64,000 bases of DNA from Oceanospirillaceae bacterium (GCA_013373085.1 JABXIM010000032.1:20614-84613), one strand, 5' to 3'; counted from the first letter of the stretch, positions 42,928-53,213 are shown. Translations and numbers: made by a program. Notes: a model not told the origin generated them from the letters alone.

Positions 42928-43587
42928 TCAAATACTAAATTCACTGCGGATCCAGTCGTGGGCGGCCTTCAGGCTGTCGACCACCGCCGTCGCCGGCGAA
43001 AAGTCGTGTCCGCTGGATAACGGGTTGCGGATGGCGACGACCGGCAGCCCCGCGGCACGGGCCGCCTGGACGCCGACCTCGGTATCCTCGACCGCGACGC
43101 AGTCGCCGGCGTCGAGCTGCATCAGTTCGAGCGCCTTCAGGTAGCCGTCCGGCTGCGGCTTGTTGCGGTTGACGTCGTCGCCGGTGACGACCTGCTCGAA
43201 CAGCGGCGTCCAGCCGTGACCGCGCAGCGACGCCTCCACGCAATTGCGCTGCGAGCCGCTCACCAGGCCCAGCCGAAGCCGGTCGGCGAATGTCTTCAGG
43301 ACGTCACTGGCGTGGGGCATCGCCGGAAAGAAGCCACCTGTCAGGAATCGCGCGTTGGCGTCGAGCTTGGCGCGGATCAGCACCTCGGCCTCGACGTCCA
43401 GCCGGTAGAGCCGAATCAGGTCTGCGGCATTGCGCTCGATCGGCACGCCGAGCATATGCGACCAGTAATCCTGCTCCCGTATCTCGACCTGGTAGGGCGC
43501 CACCACCTGGCGCCAGAGTTCGAGGTGGGTGGATTCGGAGTCGACCAGGGTGCCGTCGTGGTCGAACAGGATGGCTTGCAATGACAT
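42928..43587 (-). CDS. HAD-superfamily hydrolase, phosphoglycolate phosphatase-like
   Basis: This 219-residue protein has motif I FDHDGTLVDSE, motif II VSGSQRNCV, a lysine in NRNKPQPDGYLKAL (motif III) and motif IV VAVEDTEVGVQAARAAG. The cap is helical (subfamily IA), as in phosphoglycolate and sugar phosphatases. Start 43587 follows GGAGG at good spacing; two upstream in-frame ATGs are less well placed. The substrate is unknown. It is divergent from the phoX gene. Confidence 0.88.
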   Translation of the reverse strand: MSLQAILFDHDGTLVDSESTHLELWRQVVAPYQVEIREQDYWSHMLGVPIERNAADLIRLYRLDVEAEVLIRAKLDANARFLTGGFFPAMPHASDVLKTFADRLRLGLVSGSQRNCVEASLRGHGWTPLFEQVVTGDDVNRNKPQPDGYLKALELMQLDAGDCVAVEDTEVGVQAARAAGLPVVAIRNPLSSGHDFSPATAVVDSLKAAHDWIRSEFSI

Positions 43588-43648
43588 GGTGTCCTCCATT
43601 GGCAGACCGGGCACTCTACCATAAAGCCGCCCGGAAGCGCTGACGAGC

Positions 43649-43682
43649 CCGTCATCGAAACTTCACAGTGGCCGGCTAGGAT
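43649..43682 (+). promoter_or_regulatory. Candidate Pho box and -10 element of phoX
   Basis: CCGTCATCGAAACTTCAC (43649-43666) matches 12 of 18 positions of the E. coli Pho box, with the first half-site good and the second weak. TAGGAT (43677-43682) follows after 10 bases, the spacing expected when a Pho box replaces the -35 element. Confidence 0.4.
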
Positions 43683-43708
43683 GCCGCCATTCTCATTGGA
43701 GGGATACC

Positions 43709-45622
43709 ATGAATACCAGGCTCAAACACTTCAACGCCCAGTCCAGCGACGCCGTCGAACGTACCGAGTTCGATGCTCTGGTCGACAAAGCGGTTAGCCG
43801 TCGCGGCCTGCTGAAGGGCGGCATGGCCCTCGGGATCGCCGGCTTCTTCAGCATGTCGCCGGTCGCCAAGGCTGTTGCCGCGGCGGTCCAGCCGTCGGCA
43901 CTGTTGGGCTTTACCGGTATCCCCGCTTCAACTGAAGACGCCGTCAAGGTGCCAGCCGGTTACCGCACCTCGATCCTGATTGCCTGGGGTGACCCGGTAC
44001 TGCCGGGCGCGCCCGAGTTCGACCACGCCGGCGGCAATACGGCAGCCGATCAGGCCGGCCAGTTCGGCGACAACACCGATGGCATGGCGCTGTTCCATTT
44101 CCGTCGCGCCGACGGTTCCATCGACCCGAACCGCGCGGTGTTGGCTATCAACAACGAATACTGCAACTACGAGTACCTGCTCAAGGACGGCGAGGCCAAG
44201 AGCCGCGAGGACGTCGAAAAGGCCAAGGCGGCTCACGGCAACACCGTCGTCGAGCTGGTCCGCGAGGGCAACCAGTGGCGCTACGTGCGGGACTCCAGGC
44301 TGAACCGTCGTATTCACCTCGAAACCGAAATGGAACTGACCGGTCCGGTCGCCGGCCACGCGCTGGTGAAAACGGCCGCGGATCCCGAGGGCCGCAAGGT
44401 ATTCGGCACCGTCAACAACTGTGCCAGTGGCCGCACGCCCTGGGGCACCTACATGACCTGCGAAGAGAACTTCCAGGGCGTGTTCGGTGCGGAGCGAGAC
44501 GAAGACGTGCCGGCTGAGCAGGCGATGTTCGGCATCAAGGCGGGCGAGGACAGATACCGCTGGTGGCAGCATGACGACCGTTTCAATCTGAGCAAAACCC
44601 CCAACGAGCCGAACCGCTTCGGCTGGATCGTCGAGTACGATCCCTTCGATCCGGAATCGAAGCCGATGAAGCGCACCGCCCTGGGCCGCGTCAAGCATGA
44701 GAATGCCGAGATGGTGGTCAACAAGGACGGTTATGTCGTCGTCTACATGGGTGACGACGAACGCGGCGAGCACATCTACAAGTTCGTTTCCAAGGGCAAG
44801 CATGACCCGGCCAACGACGCCGCCAACCGCCGCCTGCTGGAAGAAGGTACCCTTTACGTCGCCCAGTTCAACGGCGACAGCGAAACCCACGCCGGTGGCG
44901 GTCGCTGGATCGAGCTGAGTCACGGCAAGAACGGTCTGACCGCCGAGAACGGCTTTGCCGACCAGGCGGAGGTGTTGGTCAAGACCCGCCTTGCCGCCAA
45001 GCATGTCGGTGCCACCACCATGGACCGACCGGAGTGGGTCAGCGCCAACCCGCTGAACGGCCAGGTCTACTGCACCCTGACCAACAACAAGCACCGGGGT
45101 AACAAGGAAGAGCAGCCGCTCAACGCCGCCAACCCGCGTGCCGGCAACCACTATGGCCAGATCATCCGCTGGGAAGCCAAGGGCGGCGACCACACCGCCG
45201 ACGAGTTCGTCTGGGATCTGTTCCTGCTGGCGGGTAACCCGACCCAGCACCAGGATGTCTACGCCGGTTCGTCCAACATCACCGCCGACAACATGTTCAA
45301 CAGCCCGGATGGTCTGGGCTTCGACAAGGACGGCCGCCTCTGGATCCTGACCGATGGCGATGATTCCAACGCAGGCGACTTCGCCGGCATGGGCAACAAT
45401 CAAATGCTATGTGCCGATACCGAAAGCGGCGAGATCCGTCGCTTCCTGGTCGGCCCGACCGGTTGCGAGGTGACCGGCCTGACCTTCTCCGACGACTACA
45501 AGACCATGTTCGTCGGCATTCAGCACCCCACCGGCGCTTTCCCGGACTACAAGGAAGGCGGCAAGCCGCGTTCGAGCATCGTCATGATCACCCGCGAAGA
45601 CGGTGGCGTCATCGGCGCCTGA
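43709..45622 (+). CDS. PhoX family alkaline phosphatase (DUF839), Tat-exported
   Basis: This 637-residue enzyme would hydrolyse phosphomonoesters in the periplasm using calcium and iron. The twin-arginine signal SRRGLLKGGMALGIAGFFS lies at about residues 30-48, after a longer than usual N-terminal region. PhoX features include NNEYCNYEYLL, GRTPWGTYMTCEENF (with the iron-ligand cysteine), RPEWVSANP, and PDGLGFDKDGRLWILTDGDD near the C-terminus. GGAGGG precedes the ATG. A hairpin follows the stop. A candidate Pho box suggests phosphate-starvation control, fitting the ppk gene at the left end of the window only in theme. Confidence 0.93.
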   Translation: MNTRLKHFNAQSSDAVERTEFDALVDKAVSRRGLLKGGMALGIAGFFSMSPVAKAVAAAVQPSALLGFTGIPASTEDAVKVPAGYRTSILIAWGDPVLPGAPEFDHAGGNTAADQAGQFGDNTDGMALFHFRRADGSIDPNRAVLAINNEYCNYEYLLKDGEAKSREDVEKAKAAHGNTVVELVREGNQWRYVRDSRLNRRIHLETEMELTGPVAGHALVKTAADPEGRKVFGTVNNCASGRTPWGTYMTCEENFQGVFGAERDEDVPAEQAMFGIKAGEDRYRWWQHDDRFNLSKTPNEPNRFGWIVEYDPFDPESKPMKRTALGRVKHENAEMVVNKDGYVVVYMGDDERGEHIYKFVSKGKHDPANDAANRRLLEEGTLYVAQFNGDSETHAGGGRWIELSHGKNGLTAENGFADQAEVLVKTRLAAKHVGATTMDRPEWVSANPLNGQVYCTLTNNKHRGNKEEQPLNAANPRAGNHYGQIIRWEAKGGDHTADEFVWDLFLLAGNPTQHQDVYAGSSNITADNMFNSPDGLGFDKDGRLWILTDGDDSNAGDFAGMGNNQMLCADTESGEIRRFLVGPTGCEVTGLTFSDDYKTMFVGIQHPTGAFPDYKEGGKPRSSIVMITREDGGVIGA

Positions 45623-45623
45623 T

Positions 45624-45650
45624 TAAGGTTAGGTGTGACGCCTAACCTTT
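45624..45650 (+). terminator. Terminator of phoX
   Basis: AGGTTAGG (45626-45633), loop TGTGACG, CCTAACCT (45641-45648) directly follows the stop codon; the T-run is short. Confidence 0.65.
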
Positions 45651-45660
45651 CAGGCCTCAC

Positions 45661-45812
45661 GCCGAGGGTGAATACCCGCCGCTGGCGGCATCGTTCACCC
45701 CGGAGTGCCGGGCTCCTACGAAGGTTTCGGTGCCGGCTGTAGGAGCTCCGCCCCGGTGCGAATGCTTGGCCCTCTGCCGGCATTGCTTTCCCCGGGGCCG
45801 GGCTCCCACAAT
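45661..45812. repeat. REP-like palindromic cluster
   Basis: Paired inverted motifs GCTCCTAC (45712-45719) and GTAGGAGC (45739-45746) are flanked by GC-rich arms such as CCCCGG and CCGGGC. The same GTAGGAGC tip occurs in the doublet at 58161-58228. Located between the converging phoX and radD genes. Confidence 0.6.
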
Positions 45813-45826
45813 CTCACCTCCACGCC

Positions 45827-47569
45827 TCACATCTCGTTTGCCTTGCGGTAGTGCCCACTGTAATCGAACAGCCGCTCGCGCACGCGCCAGTGGCGGCCAT
45901 GCTTGCGCGCGACGACGAAGTCCGGGCCGCTGAAGTCGCCGGCGACAGCCAGTACCTCGGCCAGACTCGTGAATTCCCGCGGCCTGGCGGCGGCACCGAA
46001 ACGACGTCCGAACAGCTGATTGAATACCGCGCGCTGGCCGCTGTGGGCCAGGTCGAAGCCTTCGTGCAGCTCCTCGCCCTGCTCGTCATGGTAGGTGATC
46101 CGCAGTCGGCCGCGGTGCTCCGACAGGCTGATGCCGGCACAGCGGATCACCAGCGCGTCTTTCAGCTGCAGCGCCCGCTTCAGGAGGTCATCCGGGTCGA
46201 TAATGGTGCCGTCGCACCGCTGGCAGCGCCGCGCGGCAATATCGTTCTCGGCGCCGCAGTGGGGGCAGGACTTGAAACGGAAGCGGTAGTCGCACTGCTC
46301 GCGCCGGCCGTCGTCATCCTCGAACCAGCCCTGGCAGCGCCGGCCATGGTGCTCGATCACCTGGCCCGCGCTATCGGTCCTGCCCCAGAAAATATTGGCG
46401 AATCCGCAGCCGGGGCAGAACACCTGAACCGGCTCGCTGTCGCTGTCGGGTTTTGGGCTGCCGACTTCCGGAGCGAACAGATCGAAGCCGTTGCCGGCAT
46501 AGTCGACGACCAGGCAGTTCTCCTTGCCCGGCGCGAGCCGCAGCCCGCGGCCGACGATCTGCTGGTACAGGCTCACCGACTGGGTCGGACGCAGGATCGC
46601 GATCAGGTCGACATGGGGGGCGTCGAAACCGGTGGTCAGCACCGCGACATTGACCAGGTACTTGAGCTCACGGTCCTTGAAGCGGCGAATCAGCGCTTCT
46701 CGTTCGCTGCCGGGGGTATCGCCGGTGACCAGCGCGGTCATTGCGGCGGGCAGGTAACCGTTGATTTCGCGGGCGTGATCGACGGTGGCGGCAAAGATCA
46801 TCACGCCGCTGCGGTTTTCCGCAAGCTGCAGGATCTGTTCGCAGATCGCGCGCGTGACTCTTGGATGACGTGCCAGCAGGCTGTTGAGCTCCGTTTCGCG
46901 ATATTCGCCGTTGCTGCCCGGCTGCAGCGAGGAGAAATCGTAGTGGACGATGCTGGCGTCAATGGTTTCGGGCGGCGTCAGGTACCCTTCGCGGATCAGC
47001 TGGCGCAGCGGCAGTTCGTAGATGCAGTGCCGGAACGGCCGGGGCTCCTGGGCGCGTACAAAGCCGCGGTAGTGGTACTGGTAGATCCAGCCCTGGCCGA
47101 GGCGGTAGGGCGTCGCGGTCAGCCCCAGAACCTTCAGGTGCGGGTTCTGTTCGCGCAGGCGGGCGATCACCTGCTGATACTGACTGTCGTCAGCGTCGCC
47201 GACGCGGTGGCATTCGTCGACGATCAGCAACGAGTATTCGCCGGCGAAGTGATCCAGGTTCCGGGCGACCGACTGGACGCTGGCGAAGGTCACCTGGTGG
47301 CCCGTTTCCTTCTGTCCGAGACCGGCCGAGAAGATACCGGCATCGAGACCGAAGGCGCTGTATTTGGCGTGGTTCTGTTCCACCAGTTCCCGCACGTGGG
47401 CCAGCACCAGTATGCGTTTGCGCGCCAGCCGGGCCAGTTCTGCGATGACCAGACTCTTGCCGGCGCCGGTGGGGAGCACGATTACCGCCGGTTCGTCGCT
47501 GGCCCGGAAATGGCGTAGCGTGGCGTCGACGGCTTGTTGCTGATAGGGGCGCAGGCGAATGCTGGACAT
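45827..47569 (-). CDS. radD: RadD-like DEAD/DEAH-box helicase (YejH family)
   Basis: This 580-residue superfamily 2 protein is close in length to E. coli RadD (586). It opens [18 protein letters not shown] (Q motif), with Walker [11 protein letters not shown], motif [12 protein letters not shown], motif [21 protein letters not shown] and motif [26 protein letters not shown]. The C-terminal part carries a zinc-finger region with CPGC and CPHC...CQRC pairs. RadD helps RecA-mediated recombination and DNA repair. The DECH box and zinc region together support RadD over other helicases. Confidence 0.9.
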   Translation of the reverse strand: MSSIRLRPYQQQAVDATLRHFRASDEPAVIVLPTGAGKSLVIAELARLARKRILVLAHVRELVEQNHAKYSAFGLDAGIFSAGLGQKETGHQVTFASVQSVARNLDHFAGEYSLLIVDECHRVGDADDSQYQQVIARLREQNPHLKVLGLTATPYRLGQGWIYQYHYRGFVRAQEPRPFRHCIYELPLRQLIREGYLTPPETIDASIVHYDFSSLQPGSNGEYRETELNSLLARHPRVTRAICEQILQLAENRSGVMIFAATVDHAREINGYLPAAMTALVTGDTPGSEREALIRRFKDRELKYLVNVAVLTTGFDAPHVDLIAILRPTQSVSLYQQIVGRGLRLAPGKENCLVVDYAGNGFDLFAPEVGSPKPDSDSEPVQVFCPGCGFANIFWGRTDSAGQVIEHHGRRCQGWFEDDDGRREQCDYRFRFKSCPHCGAENDIAARRCQRCDGTIIDPDDLLKRALQLKDALVIRCAGISLSEHRGRLRITYHDEQGEELHEGFDLAHSGQRAVFNQLFGRRFGAAARPREFTSLAEVLAVAGDFSGPDFVVARKHGRHWRVRERLFDYSGHYRKANEM

Positions 47570-47640
47570 GGAACCGGGCCGGGCAAAAAAGGGCCATGAT
47601 AGGCATTAGTGCCACTGCTGGCTACACGCCCGGGCTCCCG

Positions 47641-50600
47641 TCAGAGTTCCTCGTAGCGTTCGACGCGGATCATTTCGGAGGCTTCGTAGAGGTGGTCGGC
47701 AACGGTGCGCAGTAGCGTGGTCGCCACCAGTACATCATTTTCGATGATCTGCATAAGTTCGCGTCGTTCCAGTCGCAGCGCCAGCACCGGACGTACCGCG
47801 ACCAGATCCATGCTGCGAGGCTTGTCGAGGATTACCGACAGGTCGCCGATGAGTCTTCCCGGGCCAACATCGGTGACCGAAGGTGTGTCGGGCGCGGCGC
47901 CGGGCCAGCGCATCTGGGCGATACCTTCGGCGAGGATATAGGCGCCGTCCGGGAAATCCCCTGCACGGAACAGATACTCGCCGGCGTCCACCTGTACCCA
48001 GCGGGAGGCGTATGCGAGCAGCCGGATCTGGCCGCTGCTGAGATGGGTAAATACCCCGGTGCCGGCGATCACGCGATGCTTGCGTACGAAATCGGTGCCG
48101 CCTTCGCTGGCGCGTTGTGCGGCGACGGCCTCGTCCAGGTGCAGCCGGCCGTCTTTCAGTCGCACTACCAGGTCGTATTCGCTGGTATCCTGGAAACTTG
48201 GCTCCAGCACCAGGATTGTCGTCTCCGGCAGCAGCCGGCGCAGCGACTTGAGTGTGGCGTTGCGGAGCATGGCGTCGTGTGTCGCCAGCGCCTGCTCCAG
48301 AATCAGGATGTCCGGCCGTTTGACGACGGCGCGGACGAAGCCAAAGCGTTCGCGCGAGGTTGGTGGCAATTCCGAGCCGCCGATCCCGGCGGGCAGGCTG
48401 CGAATCAGCAGCCACAGCTTGGCCTGCAGGCCTGCCTGTTGCACGGCATCGGCCACCAGACTGCGGATTTGCTTCTCCCGCGCCTCTCCGGCCCTCGCCA
48501 GGCGCCCGAACAGCAGATTTTCCAGTACCCCGAGACTCGGGTTGATGGCATCGGGGTCAAGGGGGCGGAAGTGGGGTTTGAGCTTTTCGCCGAACTGGGC
48601 GATGCAATCCTCGCGCAAAGCCAGCACGGCGGCGCTGATACCCTTGGCTGGCGCAATGTCGAGCAGCTCCGGTGCGACGATGAAGGGCAGCGACAGCCAT
48701 AGACGGCGATCCCGGGCGTTCAGCGTCCGGCCAGACTGCAGGCGGTGGTACAGCGCTTCGAGTGCCTGGTACTGGTCAGTGGTGAGTTTGCCCAGGCGCT
48801 TAAACAGCGGATGCAGAGGGCCGACCGAGGCGAAGGTTTCGATCAGGTTCTCGAGCAGGCTTTCGGCATACTGGGCCAGCTCCAGCCCGTAACCCGAGTC
48901 TATCAGCCAGTCGATCAGCAGCTGGAAGCTGGCTTCCTGTTCGGCGCTACCGGCATACTCCTGGGTCGCGAACAGCAGGTTCTCGCCCAGGGTCAGGGCC
49001 GGATTCATCCGGTTGCGATCGAACAGGTGCACGTAGCCCTGCAGATTTTCCGCCTCCAGCCGTTGCCTGACGATATGGCGCAACGATACCAGTTCCTGGG
49101 CGAAGTCGGGTCGATCCGACGGGTCGAAGCGGGAGTCGAGCGATCTCTGCAGCAGGTAAGTCTCGCTGCCCATGAGTTCGATCAGTTGAAGCCACCACTG
49201 ACGCATCTCTTCCTGGCTGGTGAAGCCGGCCCGGGCCAGGTCCAGCCACTCGGCATTGACCGGATAGGTACTGTTGCCCGAGAGCAGGGCTTCGCGCAGT
49301 TCCGGGTCGCGGGTGTTCGGGTCCGGTGCCTCGGTCCGGGGGTCGCCGCGCAGTGACATGAAGACGTTTTCGCCGACCGAGGCATTGAACAGATAGGGAG
49401 TGCCGGTGGCCATGCCGATGCGGGCCGCGATCACCGACTGATGGAGGTCGCCAAGATCATGGCCGGCGATCTCGATGCGGCCGGTCGAGACCGCAATGCT
49501 GCGGCTCAGCGCCTGGGCGAAGGCCCGGCGTACCGGTGCACTCTGGCTCTCGATGGCGACCAGTTTCCCGGCGGGGATATCGAGATTGATATCCGACAGC
49601 AGGGAGCTGCCGTTGCTGTCGATGACGCCGACCCCCTCGAGCCGGATGTCGCCCTGCAGGCGCGGTATCGCCTGCGGCTGGCCATCGAACAGCCGGGCCG
49701 GCAGGAGGTCGTCTGGCTCGAACTGGTCGCGCAGGCTGATATAGCGGTCGCTGGTTTCCTGTATCTGGCTGATGTAGCTGAGCAGCTCGCGCCAGGGAGC
49801 CAGAATGTCCTTGTTGGCTGAGATCGCCGCCACCAGTGCGCCGACCGAAAGTTCGCCCTGGATCACCAGGTAGCCGCCGACGCTATAAAAGAAGAAGGGC
49901 GGCAGGTTGTTGATGAAGTTGTTGAGGAACTTCATGAAGAACTTCTTGCGGAAAATATCGGCGCGTACCCAGAACAGGCCGCCGAGCCGGTGGCTGAACA
50001 GCGCCATCGCGTAGGGCAGACCGCCGTTGACACGCAGGTCCTCGAGTCCCTGCACGCTCTCGCCTATCAGTTCCGACAGCTTGCGGACCCGCTTCACGCG
50101 CTCGCGATGCAGGCGATTGATACGACGCTGCAACATTGGCGTGATGATGGCCTGCAGCGGCACCATGGCGACGCCGGCGAGACCGAACCAGGGATTCTGA
50201 ACGAACAGGAAGGTGAGGATCGTCAGCATCTGGCCGGCCTGGAACAGCGGGTTGGCCAGAGCATCGCCCATGATGCCACTCAGCGGCTCGACCTCGGCGG
50301 TGATCATCGATACCACCTCGCCCTGGGACATGCGCCGGAAGCGGTTGGTCGGAAAGCGCATGATATGGGTCACCAGTCGGTAGCGCAGGCGCCGCAGCAG
50401 GCGTTCGCCGACCATGCCCTTGTAGATATTGAGGCGCATCTTGATCAGGCCGTTGAGCAGCAACGTGAACAGGAACAGCGCGCACAGTGTCAGCAGCAGC
50501 TGCAGCTGATTGAAATCGATGCCGAACAGCGTGACCGGAAACAGGGTACCGCCGATGGCCTCGTTGAGGATCCGCTTGGGCAGCTCGAGGCTGGCGTAGA

Positions 50601-50733
50601 GCACCGGGAAGGACAGCAGCGTTATGGCCAGCAGGATCAGCTGTTGCGGCGCGCTGTAACGCCAGATAAAGCGCATCAGCGTGGGTTCCAGCCGCTCCGG
50701 TGCGGGCGGGGGGCGGGTATCGGTCTCTGGCAT
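47641..50733 (-). CDS. Degenerate ABC-exporter-like protein with C-terminal cyclic-nucleotide-binding domain
   Basis: This 1030-residue protein has an ABC exporter membrane domain (residues about 20-335, six helices). A nucleotide-binding domain begins near 360, but its motifs are lost: Walker A position 396-402 reads SQSAPVR, signature position 789-793 reads LPPTS, Walker B 809-814 reads ILILEQ with catalytic Glu replaced by Gln814, and the H-loop His is missing (LVLEPSF). Some 300 residues (about 465-760), mostly helical, are inserted between the two NBD halves. Residues about 890-1018 form a cyclic-nucleotide-binding (CAP_ED-like) domain (VDAGEYLFRAGDFPDGAYILAEG, GRLIGDLSVILDKPRS). ATPase activity is doubtful; a regulated membrane scaffold or sensor is possible. 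It stands alone, divergent from the decarboxylase gene. Confidence 0.8.
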   Translation of the reverse strand: MPETDTRPPPAPERLEPTLMRFIWRYSAPQQLILLAITLLSFPVLYASLELPKRILNEAIGGTLFPVTLFGIDFNQLQLLLTLCALFLFTLLLNGLIKMRLNIYKGMVGERLLRRLRYRLVTHIMRFPTNRFRRMSQGEVVSMITAEVEPLSGIMGDALANPLFQAGQMLTILTFLFVQNPWFGLAGVAMVPLQAIITPMLQRRINRLHRERVKRVRKLSELIGESVQGLEDLRVNGGLPYAMALFSHRLGGLFWVRADIFRKKFFMKFLNNFINNLPPFFFYSVGGYLVIQGELSVGALVAAISANKDILAPWRELLSYISQIQETSDRYISLRDQFEPDDLLPARLFDGQPQAIPRLQGDIRLEGVGVIDSNGSSLLSDINLDIPAGKLVAIESQSAPVRRAFAQALSRSIAVSTGRIEIAGHDLGDLHQSVIAARIGMATGTPYLFNASVGENVFMSLRGDPRTEAPDPNTRDPELREALLSGNSTYPVNAEWLDLARAGFTSQEEMRQWWLQLIELMGSETYLLQRSLDSRFDPSDRPDFAQELVSLRHIVRQRLEAENLQGYVHLFDRNRMNPALTLGENLLFATQEYAGSAEQEASFQLLIDWLIDSGYGLELAQYAESLLENLIETFASVGPLHPLFKRLGKLTTDQYQALEALYHRLQSGRTLNARDRRLWLSLPFIVAPELLDIAPAKGISAAVLALREDCIAQFGEKLKPHFRPLDPDAINPSLGVLENLLFGRLARAGEAREKQIRSLVADAVQQAGLQAKLWLLIRSLPAGIGGSELPPTSRERFGFVRAVVKRPDILILEQALATHDAMLRNATLKSLRRLLPETTILVLEPSFQDTSEYDLVVRLKDGRLHLDEAVAAQRASEGGTDFVRKHRVIAGTGVFTHLSSGQIRLLAYASRWVQVDAGEYLFRAGDFPDGAYILAEGIAQMRWPGAAPDTPSVTDVGPGRLIGDLSVILDKPRSMDLVAVRPVLALRLERRELMQIIENDVLVATTLLRTVADHLYEASEMIRVERYEEL

Positions 50734-50940
50734 CTGAGAGGGCTGTCCTTAGAGGCTGTTCAATTCAGTTTAGTCCCGCTGGGAGACGTAAAATCTTCAC
50801 TATCGTGTACCCGAGGATAGGGATAATATTGCTCGCCCTTTCCCAGCCGCCGCCCGCGGACAGATGGGCACTGCTATGCTTAAGTTCGACAGGCGCCTGT
50901 CTGCCCTTCATACCTGTACAGATCGAGTGAACGGCCGCAC

Positions 50941-53196
50941 ATGAAATTTCGCTTTCCCGTTGTCATCATTGACGAAGATTTTCGCTCCGAAAACATTTCC
51001 GGCTCGGGTATCCGCGACCTCGCCGAGGCGATCGGCCAGGAGGGGGTGGAAGTCGTTGGCTTCACCAGCTACGGCGACCTGACCGCTTTTGCGCAGCAGG
51101 CGAGTCGAGCCTCCTGCTTCATCGTGTCGATCGACGACGAAGAGTTCGGCGACGGCAGCGAAGCCGATGTCGAAAAGGGGCTCGCGGGCGTGCGCGGCTT
51201 CATCCAGGAAGTGCGCAAGCGCAATACCGATATTCCGGTGTTCCTCTATGGCGAGACGCGTACCTCGCGCCATATTCCCAACGAGATCCTGCGCGAGTTG
51301 CATGGTTTCATCCACATGTTCGAGGACACGCCCGAGTTCGTCGCGCGCCATATTATCCGGGAAACGCGCAAGTACCTTGATTCGCTGGCGCCGCCATTCT
51401 TCAACGCCCTGATGGACTACGCCAGCGACAGCTCCTACTCCTGGCACTGTCCGGGTCACTCCGGCGGCGTTGCCTTCCTGAAGAGCCCGGTGGGACAGAT
51501 GTTCCACCAGTTCTTCGGCGAGAACATGCTACGTGCCGATGTCTGCAACGCCGTTGACGAACTGGGGCAGCTGCTGGATCACACCGGCCCGGTGGCGGCC
51601 AGCGAGCGCAATGCCGCGCGTATTTTCGGCTGTGACCACCTGTTCTTCGTCACCAACGGCACCTCGACGTCGAACAAGGTGGTGTGGCACTCGACGGTTG
51701 CGCCGGGCGACATCGTGGTGGTGGACCGCAATTGCCACAAGTCGATCCTGCACTCGATCATCATGACCGGCGCCATCCCGGTGTTCCTAATGCCGACGCG
51801 CAACCACTATGGCATCATCGGGCCGATCCCGAAGCGGGAGTTCGATCCGGCCGCCATCCGCAAGAAGATCGCCGACAATCCCTTTGCCCGCAACGCCGTC
51901 AACAAGAAGCCGCGCATCCTGACCATTACGCAGAGCACGTACGACGGCGTGCTGTACAACGTCGAAACGATCAAGGAGATGCTCGGCAGCACCATCGATA
52001 CGCTGCACTTCGACGAGGCCTGGCTGCCACACGCAGCCTTCCACAGCTTCTACCGCGATATGCACGCCATCGGTCAGGGCCGGCCGCGTTCGGACGATAC
52101 GCTGGTGTTCGCCACCCAGTCGACCCACAAGCTGCTGGCGGGCCTGTCGCAGGCGTCGCAGATTCTGGTGCAGGACAGCCAGACGCGCAAGCTCGACACG
52201 CACCGTTTCAACGAATCCTACCTGATGCACTCTTCAACCAGCCCGCAGTACGCCATTATTGCCTCCTGCGACGTGGCGGCGGCGATGATGGAGCCGCCCG
52301 GTGGCACCGCGCTGGTGGAAGAATCGATTCTGGAAGCGCTGGATTTCCGTCGCGCCATGCGCAAGGTGGACGAGGAGTTCGGCGAGGACGACTGGTGGTT
52401 CAAGGTCTGGGGCCCGGACCATCTGGCCGAGGAGGGAATTGGCGACCGCGACGACTGGGTCATCCACTCCGGCGACCGTTGGCATGGCTTCGGAGAAATC
52501 GAGTCGGGCTTCAACATGCTCGATCCGATCAAAGCCACCATCATCACTCCGGGGCTCGACGTCGACGGCAATTTCGACGAATTCGGCATTCCGGCAGCAA
52601 TCGTCAGCAAATACCTGGCGGAGCACGGCATCATCATCGAAAAAACCGGGCTCTATTCGTTCTTCATCATGTTCACCATCGGTATCACCAAGGGTCGCTG
52701 GAACTCGATGGTGACCGAGCTGCAGCAGTTCAAGGACGATTACGACCACAACCAGCCGATGTGGCGCATCATGCCCGAGTTCGCCAAGGCCTATCCGCAA
52801 TACGAGCGGGTCGGGCTGCGCGATCTCTGCAGCGCAATCCACGACGTTTACCGCGAGTATGACGTGGCCAGGATCACCACCGACATGTACCTGTCGCAAA
52901 TCCAGCCGGCGATGACTCCGGCCGAGGCCTGGGCCAAGATGGCGCATCGTCAGGTCGAAAGGGTGCCGATCGACGAGCTCGAGGGGCGCATCACCGCGAT
53001 GCTGGTAACGCCGTACCCGCCGGGCATCCCGCTGCTGATCCCGGGCGAGTGCTACAACGCGACCATCGTCAAGTACCTGCAGTTCGTGCGTGATTTCAAC
53101 GGTCGTTTCCCTGGCTTCGAAACCGACGTTCACGGTCTGGTGCGCGAAACGATCGATGGCGTCGACCACTACTTCGTCGATGCGGTGAAAATGTAA
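50941..53196 (+). CDS. Orn/Lys/Arg decarboxylase, LdcA-like
   Basis: This 751-residue fold-type I PLP enzyme decarboxylates a basic amino acid. An N-terminal response-regulator-like wing domain (about 1-135) precedes the PLP core with SWHCPGHSGGVAFLKSPVG, FVTNGTSTSNKVVWH, DEAWLPHAAFHSFY and the PLP lysine Lys397 in ATQSTHKLLAGLSQ. Length equals that of P. aeruginosa LdcA, the lysine decarboxylase controlled by arginine, so lysine is the leading substrate candidate; arginine or ornithine cannot be excluded. It stands as a single gene with a strong terminator. Confidence 0.9.
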   Translation: MKFRFPVVIIDEDFRSENISGSGIRDLAEAIGQEGVEVVGFTSYGDLTAFAQQASRASCFIVSIDDEEFGDGSEADVEKGLAGVRGFIQEVRKRNTDIPVFLYGETRTSRHIPNEILRELHGFIHMFEDTPEFVARHIIRETRKYLDSLAPPFFNALMDYASDSSYSWHCPGHSGGVAFLKSPVGQMFHQFFGENMLRADVCNAVDELGQLLDHTGPVAASERNAARIFGCDHLFFVTNGTSTSNKVVWHSTVAPGDIVVVDRNCHKSILHSIIMTGAIPVFLMPTRNHYGIIGPIPKREFDPAAIRKKIADNPFARNAVNKKPRILTITQSTYDGVLYNVETIKEMLGSTIDTLHFDEAWLPHAAFHSFYRDMHAIGQGRPRSDDTLVFATQSTHKLLAGLSQASQILVQDSQTRKLDTHRFNESYLMHSSTSPQYAIIASCDVAAAMMEPPGGTALVEESILEALDFRRAMRKVDEEFGEDDWWFKVWGPDHLAEEGIGDRDDWVIHSGDRWHGFGEIESGFNMLDPIKATIITPGLDVDGNFDEFGIPAAIVSKYLAEHGIIIEKTGLYSFFIMFTIGITKGRWNSMVTELQQFKDDYDHNQPMWRIMPEFAKAYPQYERVGLRDLCSAIHDVYREYDVARITTDMYLSQIQPAMTPAEAWAKMAHRQVERVPIDELEGRITAMLVTPYPPGIPLLIPGECYNATIVKYLQFVRDFNGRFPGFETDVHGLVRETIDGVDHYFVDAVKM

Positions 53197-53213
53197 CGCG
53201 CGGACAAGAGAAC

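Noticed and set aside
45851..47518. 555-codon plus-strand frame opposite radD
   Set aside because: Antisense shadow of radD; composition and lack of motifs argue against a gene.
45827..50733. radD plus the ABC-like gene as a defence island
   Set aside because: RadD is a widespread repair helicase, the ABC-like gene has no nuclease or sensor typical of defence systems, and no mobile-element context was seen.
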